The notes under the pieces were generated by a model, which worked only from the letters and a program-made list of their open reading frames with translations, ran no database searches and had not been told where the DNA came from. The position numbers and the translations under genes were made by a program. This document shows, piece by piece, positions 43,651 through 56,184 of a DNA stretch of 64,000 nt (position 1 is its first letter; every line of letters starts with the position of its first letter). This DNA is from Ramazzottius varieornatus (Eukaryota; Tardigrada; Eutardigrada; Parachela; Ramazzottiidae): NCBI GenBank assembly GCA_001949185.1, contig BDGG01000001.1, positions 7,266,149-7,330,148 of the forward strand, given 5' to 3'.

Positions 43651-46196
43651 ATGTCGGAGGCGGAAGTGACCAATTCTGTGCTCGTTAATAACAGTACTGT
43701 GAAACCGCAAGGGAAAGCGCAGCTATTACTTAACTTACTTCGCCGGAAGTCCACTCTACCACCCATAGGCAGACTACCACCATCTCAAGAAGCCTCTCAC
43801 TCCATCGACCGAAAAGTTTGTTCTCAGGTGCTACACTCTGTTGCCGAAGAACAGTCTATTGACAAGTCCTTGACTGTGCCATCTTTTCATAAATCGTCCC
43901 ATCAATCCAAGCTCAGGCCTCCCGCTCCACTTCCGCCTATCAAAGTCGAGACACCCAAAGAAACCGTTACTGCTGAGAAGGAGATCAACTCGACTTACCG
44001 ATCAAATCATTCCGAGCCATTTTCGCACAAAGTCTTTTCTTTGTTAGAAAGAACAGGAGAAGAAGTCAAGAATGAGTCAGAGACACCAACGAAGAGTGAT
44101 CGTCGTCGGAGTTCACTTGTCGCGCCTCCGCGGAACAACGCCATCAGTGACTGTTCAGATTACCGGAAGAACAAATCACCACCAAAACCTGACACACCAA
44201 AATCCATACCGCAGAAGCCTTCACGCAAGTCTCTTCGACCTTTCCACGACGACGACTCCTTGCTGCGCGATGTCAAAAATCCGTTCGAGTTTGTCCCAAA
44301 AGGGCGAAAACACCACACTGGCCAGAAGACACAGCCGAGTTTCAAGAGTCAGTCGCTGCATTCGGATACGTCAAACTGTGCAGCAACAGTTTTGCCTGAA
44401 CGATCAGCGGAATGGTTCACCCAAGCTCGTAATCAGTGGGTCAAGAAGGCTCGAGCTATAGAATCTATGCAATGGACTATTGGAAATAAGGAAGCTCATG
44501 AAAAGCGTGTGGAACGCTTCTTCGTTACGACGCAAGCAGAGAACAGGTTCTGCGACGTTGTCATTCAAACTACGGACAATCATACCATCCATGCTCACTC
44601 TTTGGTACTAGCTGCGCACTCCAAAGCTTTCCAGAAACGACTGCTGGCCATGAATCCTGGAACAGGCGTACCCACAACGTACAGGTTGAACTTGACGGAT
44701 AAAGTATCGGGAGCGATGTTAGCCAAAGCGGTTAACTGGATGTATAAAGGATACACTAGAATACCAGCTCACCAACTCGAGGTATGTACACTATCATGCT
44801 TGTGCGTTCAGATTTGTCGGGCTGTGTCGTTATCGCAAACATGCAAGAAAACTGGTGGTAAACGGTAAAAATTCTGATGGTCGCGATGACGTCATACGCC
44901 ACTTTGAACCACGTAAGGTATTCTGATATCTGATGGAGCCTTATGGGCTGGAATTCCAGGAGTTGTCTCGTGTCGCCCGATACTTCCAAATCGTCCTCTT
45001 AGCAGTCGAATGTGTAAAAAGAAGGCGTGAGATGGAAACAGAAGCTGGAGACCACAAGTTGGTTCCAGAAGAAGCAGACGCGAGCAGCGTTTCTCAAGCG
45101 CCGTCAAGCCTTCACAATGCCCCGCCAGTTGGACTGCATAACTTTCCGGAAAGACCTGCAAGGAGGCGCGATCAGTTGCCCATCCAACAACCAGCTGAAA
45201 ACTTTCCTGAGTTTGTACGGGGCTCACCGAGATTAAATACTGGACAGCTGAGAGATGGACCAAGTCGGCTAACCATCTCAAGTTCCACCCAGTGGTCCGA
45301 TCCACCGTCCGCTCGATCAACCGGCGCACTTTCCCCCAAAGAACTGCCGGAGCCTTCCATCTCCAAGCTCCCATCTGGCGTATCGTCAGAATTTGGATAT
45401 ATATTTAAAGAGGAAAGCTTTCCAGGAAAATTTTTAAATAAGACTAAGCTCGAAGCTCGAAGCGATTTAATGAGCAAGGAAGTTCGGGACGTTCGGGACG
45501 CCGCGATGACGTCAGCTGCGCCTCCTGTTGAGGCTGCAGAAGAGCCTTCCATCGCAAATATGACGGTCAAGCAAATGCATGAGCTTCTCAGCGACGACAA
45601 TCTAGACGTTCAGGTAAATTTCACCAGTTTAGGAGAATCCAGGATGCATGCTTGTCATTGTGTTGTCTTGGTCGTAGTCGGAGCTGGAGGTTCTGGACGC
45701 GGCGATGGCATGGATCGCTGTAGCGCCTTCCCAAAGAGAAATCTATACGCACCACCTTTTGTCCTGTGTTCGTTTCTGCCACCTGTCTAATGATGAACTA
45801 AAGTCTTGTTTTCATTCTAATCCAGAATATTTTAAAATCCCTACTTTTAGGAATCTTATTGGTAACGCCTTTCGTGCGAGAGCACTCGTTGACAATGGCC
45901 GACCTGTTCCAAATGGCGCTCCAGATCTTCCTAGAAAGAGATGTGCTTATATTAACAACAATCCAAGTTATCTAACCGTTTTTCACGGGGTATTGGGAAA
46001 TCTGGTGTTGTACAAGTCCAGAAATCGTGGTAGAAGAATTACCAGTACCAGGTGTGACCTTAACGCTTGGCTTCGCACGCGCACATGGGTACAGTGCGTG
46101 TTGAGGAGATCCGGCATACGACTAGCGAGGTCCAGCCTTGTCCTGAGTGAAGATTCCGAGTGCGGTGGAGTTCGGAGATTCTCGATTTTTCAATGA
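43651..46196 (+). CDS. BTB-BACK protein (Kelch-like family), 3' end unresolved
   Basis: Exons 43651-44781, 44960-45613 and 45678 to about 46050 join in phase. Residues 1-290 are a disordered Ser/Pro/Lys-rich extension. The BTB domain spans about 296-400 (RFCDVVIQTTDNHTIHAHSL, LAAHSKAFQKRLL, ending LEELSRVARYFQIVLLAVEC). An insert of about 160 residues, rich in Ser and Pro, separates it from the BACK domain (MTVKQMHELLSDDNLDVQ, then SELEVLDAAMAWIAV and LLSCVRFCHLSNDELKSCF). Such proteins usually recruit substrates to cullin-3 ubiquitin ligase. Exon 3 remains open to a TGA at 46194-46196. Short frames up to 46733 may be further small exons, but no Kelch repeat is recognisable, so the 3' end is uncertain. 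Confidence 0.82.
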
Positions 46197-48049
46197 GGCC
46201 TACCCTAGCGCACCAGTACTGAAGGCTGCTCTGGGGTCGAGGAAGACCGCCACAAAACTTATTTTTGAACAGGAAAGTCTCAGCTGCTGCGGCATGTGTG
46301 AGTACGTCAACACCACGAATAGAGTCCATAGACTCACAAGACCGTTGTTATGATGACTATGATCTTACGCACGCGAACACTCTATTTCAGTGCGGCCTGC
46401 AGCCCAGTATGCATCGATTTTCGGTACCCGTACGAGTAGCGAGGCAAATGCAGCATGCACTGCCAATGCCATGCGGTGAACGCCTACACTATACCGTAGG
46501 ACGATATCGTGACTGTAGTGGACCAAAGCAATACATACTCGGCCAGGTTTCGTCTTCGTGGTGTATCATGCATCATGCATGGATGGGAAATGGTTTCACC
46601 TGATCGAGATGCATCTGGTAACGTGAGTATTCTTCGTATTTATACGCAACCATTGGACCATATTTTCAAGGCATTGCAAACGGGTTTACCATCCTGTAAT
46701 TCTGGTGGCGATGACGACGCCGGTGGTTTTTGAGTTTGGTGATATTTCGGACCATCTATTGCAAGAAATACTACGGTATTTGAGTTTTCGCTACAGTTGC
46801 AAGACCCGCAGGTAAGCAAAATTCCTCGCAGGTGAGCACAATGTCCTAATTTTCACCCGATGCGTGTAATGCGTAATAGGTAAAAGTATGGTTAGTCTAC
46901 GAGGAAATCAAAGGTTTCTCACTACGTTTTTCATACGGTTAAGAAACTTTATATGGGCATCAAATCAACCTGCTCTGGTTTTTGAATAGTACAATGTCAT
47001 GTGGGTATTTTCTCCTTATGAGAATGCGTCCAAAGTATGTCTGACCAAATTGTTCTGGAGAACGTTCGGAAGTTTCGGGACCCTGGAGTCTAACTGTAAC
47101 GAGACCAATACCTACAACAAACAGACCCCGAGGAACGCGAATCAAAAGTCCGAATCAAGTTCTGACCACAGGTCAGAAAGCCACAAGCAGCAACCTAAAA
47201 GGGCCCGAAGACTGTGTAGTGCAAGGATCGGCAAACGCAACGGTCAAATACGATGTGCGCAGCTGTGTCCAATCAGTTAACCAAACACTAGCTTTAGTCC
47301 TACAACATGTACCGAACGTTGTCGCTGGTGCATGTCGCCGGCTGAATTGCGTTGCCAACGCGAAGACTGGCCCTTTACACCCCTGTGGTTTATGATTTAT
47401 TAGCTTGAATTTTTTCAACCATTTTTTCTGGTTTCATCACCGCGGCAAAGTGCGGCAAATTGAACCTATGATGCGGTTCAATATTCCGAGGAACGTGATG
47501 TCATAAAAGGCCAGTTCCAAGCGAAAATGCTTTGGACGCAGTCTCATATGGAGATACTCATGTGCCGAGTGCTAGCAGGTCTGTATGGGTGAGAAGGTAC
47601 GCGGTAAAACTAGCGGACTGGTCCGTGTAAAATCGCATGAAGTTGTCCACCCTGAAAACTTTGCACATGTATGTGTATCGTAACTTGACTGATCAAGCTC
47701 AGCTGATTTTTCGAAAACAGTCTTTTTACCATTGTGCTGACTGTACGTCTTCCCAGCGGATGTTTCTCACGAAATCCGCTCTTCTTTCCTGTCTACCATG
47801 TTTTACAAATAGATAAAGGTTTTTCCCTATCGAATAATTCAAAAAGTAAGAAAAGCTTATCAGCAGATGAGGAGATCTGGGGTGGACAAGTACCACATGC
47901 GATGTCACATGGACAAGTCCGCTAGTTTTACCTCGTATAGCATTCTGATGAGTCAGGAAGGAACTTTGAACGAAACATTTCTGTTCCGTACAAATATCAG
48001 TTTTCTTACAAGTCTTATGTGAAAATGGTACACGCAATGAACGGAGGTA
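46197..48049. other. Region after the BTB-BACK gene; possible small 3' exons, otherwise no gene
   Basis: Fragments flanked by plausible splice signals (for example 46391-46424 after TTTCAG, and 46499-46560 after CCGTAG) may belong to the BTB-BACK gene, but I could not chain them. From 46740 onward nothing coding is seen. Confidence 0.35.
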
Positions 48050-49192
48050 TGGAGCGCAAAGTGTAAAATGCGACAACGGTTGTGATCAAAGTACCGAGGC
48101 CATTTGACAAGGAGGAAAACACTGGCAAATAAATGTTCACAAATGGTCTCATGAGGATCAACGCCATTTGTGGCTGATCCAAATGACGCCATTTGCCCTA
48201 CACGGAATGGCTCATTACGGTAAGACTAAAGTCTATCTAATCTTCTGTTCCGTCTTGACCACTGTCCAGCAGGAGCAACGAAAGATGATAAGGTTTTATG
48301 GGTAGTAAGGATATGATTGAAATGGTAATTATTGCCCAATGTCATGTGAGCTTTACTATCCGAAAAACCCGGCTGGCATCGATCTTCGCCAGAAAACTAC
48401 CATGCCACTGACCACTGAGGCTCGCCGGTTCAACTTCCGGTTCACGAGCTCTTCGACTGGCTGAACTGAGCCCGAAAAATTGATTCTGTGCTGGCATACC
48501 CAACGATGACCGGCCATGGTCATCACTGCATGCCGGTGGTCAATCCTGAAATATTTCTCGGTAAAATTCTCGCACGCAAAAGTTTTCCGGGCGTAAGCTT
48601 CGGGTCGCTCGGCAGAAGTGCCTCGGGGTTGTCGGATGGTTCCATCAGCAGGCTGGCCATCAATAATAATCATCGGTCAGGCTACCACAACATTATGGAG
48701 TATTTTAAGTTCGTCACCGCAGAATACAACAGAACTAAGACACGCCTGCGAACCGGAAGCGAGTCGAGAATCGTTACCGATGAGTCTTTGTGGTCATCAT
48801 GTAAATACAGTTGTTCTGTGGCGGACATTCCTTTTAAGAGTATGGAATATGAAGCATTACAGTATTGAACAACCCATATCACGATTACTTTGCGAAATTG
48901 TTTACAATTTCAATTATACCCCTAATTTCCTACTTGCCATAGAATTTATCATCTTGTCATTCCTCCTGCTGGATAGTGGTCAAGACGGAACAGAAGGTTA
49001 AATAGACTTTAGTCTTACCGTAATGAGTCATTTCGAGTAGGGCAAAATGACGTCATTTGTATCAGCTACAAATGGCGTTGATCCACATAAGACCATTTGT
49101 GAAAGTTTCTTTTCCAGTGTTTTAGTCCTTCTCATCAAATGGCGTCGGTACGTTGATCACAAGCGTTGTCGCATTTTACACTTTGCGCTCCA
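48050..49192. mobile_element. Foldback element with about 255-bp inverted arms and TA target duplication
   Basis: The left arm (48050-48300) begins TGGAGCGCAAAGTGTAAAAT and recurs inverted at about 48940-49192 with roughly 85-90% identity, including ACTCATTACGGTAAGACTAA and CTTCTGTTCCGTCTTGACCA. TA flanks both ends (48048-48049, 49193-49194). About 640 bp between the arms carries no transposase. Confidence 0.85.
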
Positions 49193-49194
49193 TA

Positions 49195-50120
49195 ATGGAG
49201 GTAGGGAAGACACAAGTATCACGTAAGATTCTGCAAACCGAATGGATCGAAGCCGCGTTCAATGCTTTGCTTTGATAGGGGGTCCATTCGGCGCCTTTGA
49301 TCTTGTCTTACGGAATACCTGAGTGCTCCCGTATTTGCAGGATTTCACACCGCTTCAATCACATCTGCCGTTCATCACTAGACCATGTGGCGTTCGATCT
49401 CAAAAGCATCAACAAACCACGATGTGGGCTGGTATCTCCCGATGAATTACATAAGGCCCCAGAAGCTTGCAAACAGTACGTCAGCTGCCTCGAACGGCCT
49501 GGTTCAAAGCCGATCAAGAGTATTCTGGTTTACGGTAAGACAAATTCATAGCAAATTCAGGCCGAAGCGACTGTCCTTGCAGTTGGAAGACGCGAATCAA
49601 GCCGACAAGAATATTATTTTTGTCTCACATAACCGTCCTGGGTCCTTTTTGCCAGGTCGGAAAAACTTTTTTTCACGAATATGATTATTAAATTGTTTTC
49701 AGTATATGGGTTTTATACTGTAAAAACTTGTAATCGAACACCCCTAATTCGGAACAAGCTCCAGTACGGGGATGCCTCTCTCCACACTACACCTGTTATG
49801 GTCCTGAAAACAGTGGAAAGCGAAGAACGAATCGTGGTTATTGTGTGTTATTAACTTTGCTGAGCCGTTGTAGCAAAACGTAGCCACGTGACTCACGTCA
49901 GCGTACTGTAACACTACTATGCAAGTTTCGTGCATATCTCCAACTCTAACTAGTCAGAAATAGGCCGAAACCGGCCCAAACGGAATGCGACAAATGATGC
50001 GTGAGAAATGCAGCTGGAATGGAAGGATGAAAGGAAAGGATGAAAGGATGAAGGAAGATTTTCTAAAATTGCGGAGTTCCGCCACTGACAATGAGGAAAA
50101 ACCTCCGCCTCAACAAAGTA
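49195..50120. other. Region without a supported gene
   Basis: Only short open frames without recognisable content. A GGAAAGGATGAAAGGATGAA tandem patch lies near 50031-50052. Confidence 0.4.
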
Positions 50121-50814
50121 CAGTCACGCTCAATGGTCATCACCACCCCATGGTCCTCCTTCCGTTCCCTGTATCTTGTGATCCCGTTGTCCGATTCCGA
50201 TGATTGATACAGCATCATGTAGAGCACTCTTTGTACTTTTTGATCACGTGACCATAGTATTTTCGTATGGGTCCTACAGCCAACTTTACAGTATATTTTA
50301 TGGACATCATGTTCTCACTTCGATTAATTTGCTTTATTCTCGTTCGATTTCTGTGATTCCGACATAATTAGACATCTCGAAGACTGCAATTTGCAATGAG
50401 CATAGTTATATAAAAAAAGGCGACAAATCAGCTGGGAGAAAAAAAGTTTACTTAATTTCATTGGAAAAGTAGGCTGTAGAACCCATACGAAAACTGTTAT
50501 GAGGAAATTTTCCAAGACATCTCTTTTGATACGATCCATAGAGGGACGATTATGCTACATTCTGGCTGTTCTGGTTTTCCCCTTCGTCTGTCACGTGACG
50601 AGAAACAAGCCCCCAAAAACAGGCCTCATTTCCTTGTTCAGAGCACCCATACACGCCCCTTGATTGATTGAAGCAGCGATATCATGGTCACGTGATCGAA
50701 AAATAGAGTGCTCTACATGATGCTGTTTGAATCATCGGAATCGGACAATGGGATCACAAGATACAGGGAGCGGAAGGAGGACCCAGGGGCGGCGATGAGC
50801 GTTTAGCGTGGCTG
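50121..50814. mobile_element. 694-bp TA-flanked non-autonomous element, copy 1
   Basis: Begins CAGTCACGCTCAATGGTCAT and ends with the inverse (ATGAGCGTTTAGCGTGGCTG). TIRs extend about 130 bp inward through CCGTTCCCTGTATCTTGTGA and CATCATGTAGAGCACTCT. TA flanks both ends (50119-50120, 50815-50816). A Tc1/mariner-like CAGT terminus plus TA duplication suggests mobilisation by a transposase of that group. The internal sequence is about 97% identical to copy 2 at 54037. Confidence 0.88.
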
Positions 50815-50816
50815 TA

Positions 50817-52965
50817 TTATGGTTGCTACGATTTGGGGGAACAGTAACTGTCTTGTGGTTGCCGTAAAATTCAATTGCTCGCTTTTGGCGTAAATTGTGC
50901 TTCTAAGTTAACCTAGCTGAACTAGCGTAGAATCTGTCGGAGTCAACAGCTACGATAATTTTATACAGGAGTCAGGCGGACTACGAAAAACCGAAACCAC
51001 CGTTGATATGTCTGACTCATTTTAGCTCAAACATCAACTCAACTTGAGCTTTATATATATTAACTACCGTATTAACTGAAATCCAAATTCAGCACCGGGA
51101 AGAAAGTTTGCGAAAAATTTCAGTTTTCCGGCCGGCCGGGTGCTTCTGAAAGCTGATGTTATCGGAGACAGAAATAGTTTTTTCATTTGCTAGTAGTGGT
51201 TATCGACTGTTTACGTAAACTCGTACTTGGTGGCGCTGAGATGGTATCTTATGGACACATCCAGGTACCTCAAAATCCTAAGATAGTTTGTTGTAGGCTC
51301 TGGGCGGAAAGATTTTTATCGTCATCGTGAACACCTACGGCTTTTATCGGAGAACTTGGGCGCGTATTTTCCAAAGCTCATATTGTGGGCCAATTTCAGA
51401 ATCGATGCCGTTATAATTTCCTGCGAACTGCTAAATCTGAGACCCTACACGCAACTTCTATTGTACGACATCGAAGTGGCGGGTATCGACTGGAGTTCTG
51501 ATTCACTAGTTTTTCCATCACACCGACGGGAAACCCTGTATGATATTTTCATTACCGGCTTGGAAATGTTCCAATTTCCTACGGATCTAGTGTATACGGA
51601 AAGGAAAATAAGTGAGGGAGCACATATATCTGCTCTTTCAACTGTGAGTATTCAACTATGAGATACTGCATACTTGTCTGTGATTCAAAATTCGTCGTAC
51701 AGTGATTATCACCCATTCGACAAGTTTGCATTAGAAGTTCGCGACCGGATATACAGCCCGCCCAAGCCAACTTGCTGCCCCTCATTTTACCAGGGCTAGC
51801 TTTGACTCGATTAGTGTTCGAGTTCGAATCAATTTTCCCCGTTTTACCATTCTCTTGGCTGCCTCCTGAAAAATTATTGGCCAGAAATCTGTTTACAGAA
51901 CGGCATGATCGACATTAAACGCGGGGAGGTGCTAAGTGAAAAAGCGCACCAACTCTTGTCATTTTTGGGTCCGTTTTCGAATAATTTTTTCTTAGTTTTT
52001 CTTGGACATCTCGCGGTACAGTTATCAAAAACAATTAAATGCAACATTGAGCTAACGGAAAAGTGGCTGGAAGCGCAACCTGCCGTTCTGGCAAACATTT
52101 GGAAACTTTGCCGAACACGAGTTTTCGCGGCAAAACGGTCGGACTCAACGGTTTTAAATCGTTTGTGAAGTTCGTCTGGACTTTTTCTGATCCTTCACGC
52201 AGTGTAGTTTCAATATGAATTTTTTGATTTTAGTTGCACTTACGATTGACTGGAATACTTCGGGCCGCAGCAATTTCAATTATGTGGGATTCAATCCAAC
52301 TGAATTAGTAATTAGAAATATCGGAATCTAGATCGCGACAGCAATTGAGATTATTTCAATTGTGGTAGTTCATTTTTGTGGTTTTAATAGTCATACGACT
52401 GATACTTCAACACACCGTAAGCCTCTCGTTTCGTGCGCGTCGAATGCCCGTCAGATGTTTAGCACAAAGCATGGTACAGCCGGGGCACTGTATACGGATG
52501 TGCTGACGTCAACCCGATTGTTATGCTTCTGAAAGTCTCGCGCGTATGCCACGTACTCGCGAAACATCCCTTGGAGGGTTAGTAGGGAAAAATATTGGCA
52601 CCGGGGTCCAACTTCGCTTGTACGTTAAAGCACCGCGCGTGGTTCAGGATGCTACACAGTAAGCATCGTGTCGCTCGCCATGGTGCGACATGCACGTACG
52701 CACACACATTCGCCCAACCAAGCGCCAAACACGCGTAGAAACACCGGCACTTGATTCACCCACGTGCATTTTACCGTGCTGTTTTTCGCAAAATTTAATA
52801 ATTTAAATTGTCACTTTGTGTATTTCGATTACCAATTATAATTTTGTTCTACTTTCCGAATTCCACTACAATTCTGGTTAATATTCGAATTGTCTAGCCT
52901 GATATTCTCAATTTCAATTGCCATATTGAAATTCTAAACCAGTCGTTCTCGGCCATTTTCAATCG
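50817..52965. other. Gene-poor region with one possible exon
   Basis: A possible exon lies at 51403-51649: it follows an AATTTCAG acceptor, stays open (CELLNLRPYTQLLLYDIEV, LYDIFITGLEMFQFPTDLVY) and ends at an ACT/GTGAGT donor. No partner exon or family could be identified, so no gene is called. The remainder is AT-rich without coding signal. Confidence 0.3.
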
Positions 52966-53692
52966 GTCGAGGCTACGTGCACGAACTTTACGAATTTTTC
53001 TCCGTGCACGACCTTGGGCACGAACCGTTGTCCGGTGCACGAACTTTCGTACGACATTTACTCCGTGCGCGACTTGGATACGGCATTGGATTTCTACAAG
53101 CAATGACGACGCTATGTCGGTTTCAGAAAGCAAAATCCTGCCATTCAGATTTTATTCGTATCACTGGAGAAAGGTATGGAGTACGAGTTTGTGGAGATGT
53201 TCCACCATTGTTTCGTGCTTCGGGTTCTGCGCTAAATTGCCCCCTCTTACTGCAAGGCTGATGAATGCCACCGCTCTGATGTTTTAAACACTGCGTTCTC
53301 AGGTACTCCAACTTCTACGGATGTTGCTTCTTTTTGCCGGGTGTATTCCGAGGAGCAGGTGGAAATGACCCTGGTATACGTATCCTTTCTCTTTCCAGAC
53401 AATACTGAAAGTGCACTGCTTGTTTCTACTCTCCATAAGAAGCAAAAGTGTGACCCTTTTTTTGTGTTCAGAGAGATAGACTGACGAGGCAAACAGCTTC
53501 TCGGAAATCTACATCAGGAAGTTCGTGTTTAGCATTCATAGTCTTTGTTTAAAACTGTAGCAGCAACCGGACCAAGCGATTCGTGTCCGGAGACAAAGTT
53601 CGTGTCAGAGTTCGTGCACGGAGTGAGTGATCGTGTGATAGTTCGTGCACGCAGAAAGGTTCGGGAAAGTTCGTGCACCGAGTCACTACGTC
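52966..53692. mobile_element. Inverted-repeat element built of CGTGCACGAAC units
   Basis: Left part 52966-53075 has three spaced GTGCACGAAC/CCGTGCACGA units; right part 53567-53692 has the inverse (GTTCGTGCACGG) four times. The parts pair as about 110-bp imperfect TIRs around a 490-bp interior without a transposase. No clear target duplication found. Confidence 0.6.
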
Positions 53693-54036
53693 TTCAATCA
53701 TCAGTTGTAATGATCGAAACGACACCGTTTCACGATTCGGCTACTAAGATAGTTATATATTTGTTTACATCAATTTCAGGACAGAAACTCAAGCGTGGAA
53801 TTACGTAAACCGCGTCTGCCCACTTGGCGGTATGTTTTCCTACCGGAAGTCATACTAGTTAAGTTTTTCACGCAGCTTTCCACCACACCTAAACGAATCA
53901 TAGCTCAGTCGAAGCAGCTTGAAAAGTTAAAAAGTTGTATGGAGAAAGTAAAAGCACGCACGGGAAGGTAGCAGTCTGAATTCTTCTACGTTGAAATCCT
54001 TGGTGGTCGCAAGTTGGCTTGGGCAGGGTGTATATA

Positions 54037-54718
54037 CAATCACGCTCAATGGTCATCACCACCCCATGGTCCTCCTTCCGTTCCCTGTATCTTGTGATCC
54101 CGTTGTCCGATTCCGATGATTGATACAGCATCATGTAGAGCACTCTTTGTACTTTTTGATCACGTGACCATAGTATTTTCGTATGGGTCCTACAGCCAAC
54201 TTTACAGTATATTTTATGGACATCATGTTCTCACTTCGATTAATTTGCTTTATTCTCGTTCGATTTCTGTGATTCCGACATAATTAGACATCTCGAAGAC
54301 TGCAATTTGCAATGAGCATAGTTATATAAAAAAAAGGCGACAAATCAGCTGGGAGAAAAAAAGTTTACTTAATTTCATTGGAAAAGTAGGCTGTAGAACC
54401 CATACGAAAACTGTTATGAGGAAATTTTCCAAGACATCTCTTTTGATACGATCCATAGAGGGACGATTATGCTACATTCTGGCTGTTCTGGTTTTCCCCT
54501 TCGTCTGTCACGTGACGAGAAACAAGCCCCCAAAAACAGGCCTCATTTCCTTGTTCAGAGCACCCATACACGCCCCTTGATTGATTGAAGCAGCGATATC
54601 ATGGTCACGTGATCGAAAAATAGAAAGAGTGCTCTACATGATGCTGTTTGAATCATCGGAATCGGACGATGGGATGACAGAATACAGGGAACAGAAGGAG
54701 GACCATGGGGCGGCGATG
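54037..54718. mobile_element. TA-flanked non-autonomous element, copy 2
   Basis: Same element as 50121-50814, same orientation, starting CAATCACGCTCAATGGTCAT after a TA. Its right TIR breaks off after GGGGCGGCGATGG, so about 12-15 terminal bases are lost or changed. Open frames in the TIR (54581-54814) are not genes. Confidence 0.85.
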
Positions 54719-55305
54719 GACATTAGGGGAAATGCAAAGTATACGAAGGAACCCAAGAAACGACCCGCTGCACGAAACGAATCTATTGATGAATGTTTAA
54801 AATTCAAAAGATAGTGAATTCAGCTGTGGCTCACGAAACGGAGGGGGTTTGCTTCGTTTGCCACGAGAGAAATTGTCAGTCAGTTTGAGTAGAACACTAA
54901 TACCCTCGAGTAATCCTTCAGCTGGCAGACACCGTAGAGAAACGTACAGTAATTCTTGTCCGGCTAGCGCAGTCGCCGCAGTGCTTCCGTTCCGCACAAT
55001 CAGACAATCAGAATATATGTTGGCCAGCTCTTCTTTAACTTGGTGGGATAATTACTGCCAGGCAGTTCACCATGGCGAACTTGAATTTCTTTCGTCCGTC
55101 GTTTCGCGCAGAGTGGCGCAAGCTTTGCAACTCCTGCAAGATTTTTACAAAAGCTTTTAGAAACAATATTTTCAAAATCCATTAGTGCTCGTTTATAAAT
55201 TCTTCTGCTAGCTTTGCAATTCCCCTATCGAGCGTGATTAGTTCTAGTTTACCAAGTTTAACCAGAAACTGCAGATGAAGAAAGACTCGGATCGCATATC
55301 GTTAG
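54719..55305. other. Region without a supported gene
   Basis: Open frames at 54849-55160 (+) and 54797-54997 (-) have no recognised content. Confidence 0.35.
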
Positions 55306-55577
55306 TTGTGGCTTCAGGAATTGCTTCGGCTGGGCCACAAGTACGCCAGACCAATGAATGACGCGGAACTCTACTACCTGAGTTCTGCAATGAGCTTTCA
55401 TTTCATCGATGTGAAACCCGATCTTGAATGGCCTGTTCTCAGCGTTGGGGTGAAGAACCTAATCAGTTTGTGAGTACTGCGTTCTCTCTTTTCGTCTGAT
55501 TCGCAGATATCCAAACCCATTACTGTTACTGAGCGGTGGATCCCTGGATTATGGGGGGCCCCAACGGCAAAAACGAG
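55306..55577 (+). CDS. Possible exons of an unassigned gene
   Basis: 55306-55469 reads QELLRLGHKYARPMNDAELY and FHFIDVKPDLEWPVLSVGV, ends at a GTGAGT donor and joins in phase with 55507-55577 (YPNPLLLLSGGSLDYGGP). A further open stretch at about 56020-56184 (GRSVYGITIADQIIQELSF, then FRDPKGKDD, ending in TGA) is in a frame that does not match the donor at 55577. The composition is protein-like, but start, end and family are unknown; it may be a decayed gene. Confidence 0.35.
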
Positions 55578-56184
55578 GTTGGTAGTCTTCGTGCTTGTTT
55601 AGAGCCTGCTTATTTTCAGAGTGGGGAATTTTATCAATGCTACATCGATAAAGCTTGCCAGTCTCCAAATAAACATGCTCAAAACACGGTCGCAGGGAGG
55701 CTGCCATACGGAATTTCCCTAGTCCATGATAGCAAGTAATCAACTAGTCCAGAAAAATGCAGGCTCAGAAACAGGCACGATAAGCAGTTCTTTAATTTTA
55801 ACCAAATGACTAAACTACAGGTCGACACTGTTCGCAACAATATATTACACACGTGTAATATCATATAATATTACACAGGTGACTTGCAGGTGCGGCTTGC
55901 GCGTCGCAGGACAGTGCGCATATGCATGACTTGAATACTTATGTGCATAAAATGCCTTCAGGGCCTTCAGACGTGCACAAGTAAGTCATACACTTGTATA
56001 ATATCGCATACAGGCTCGACATGTGGGTGTCGGTCGCTCAGTTTACGGGATAACGATCGCCGACCAAATTATTCAGGAATTGAGCTTTACGTTTCGAGAC
56101 CCCAAGGGCAAAGATGATCGGCTGATGCAGTCTGATGCATCAGACATCGAGGAACAAGAACCTGAAGTCCGTTTAAGGATTTGA

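Noticed and set aside
47945-47976. CTGATGAG followed by CGAAAC, resembling a hammerhead ribozyme core
   Set aside because: Stem II would need a bulge, and no stem I/III partners or NUH cleavage site could be found around it.
54581-54814. Open frames within the TA-flanked elements
   Set aside because: They translate terminal inverted repeats and recur in both copies; no transposase motif is present.
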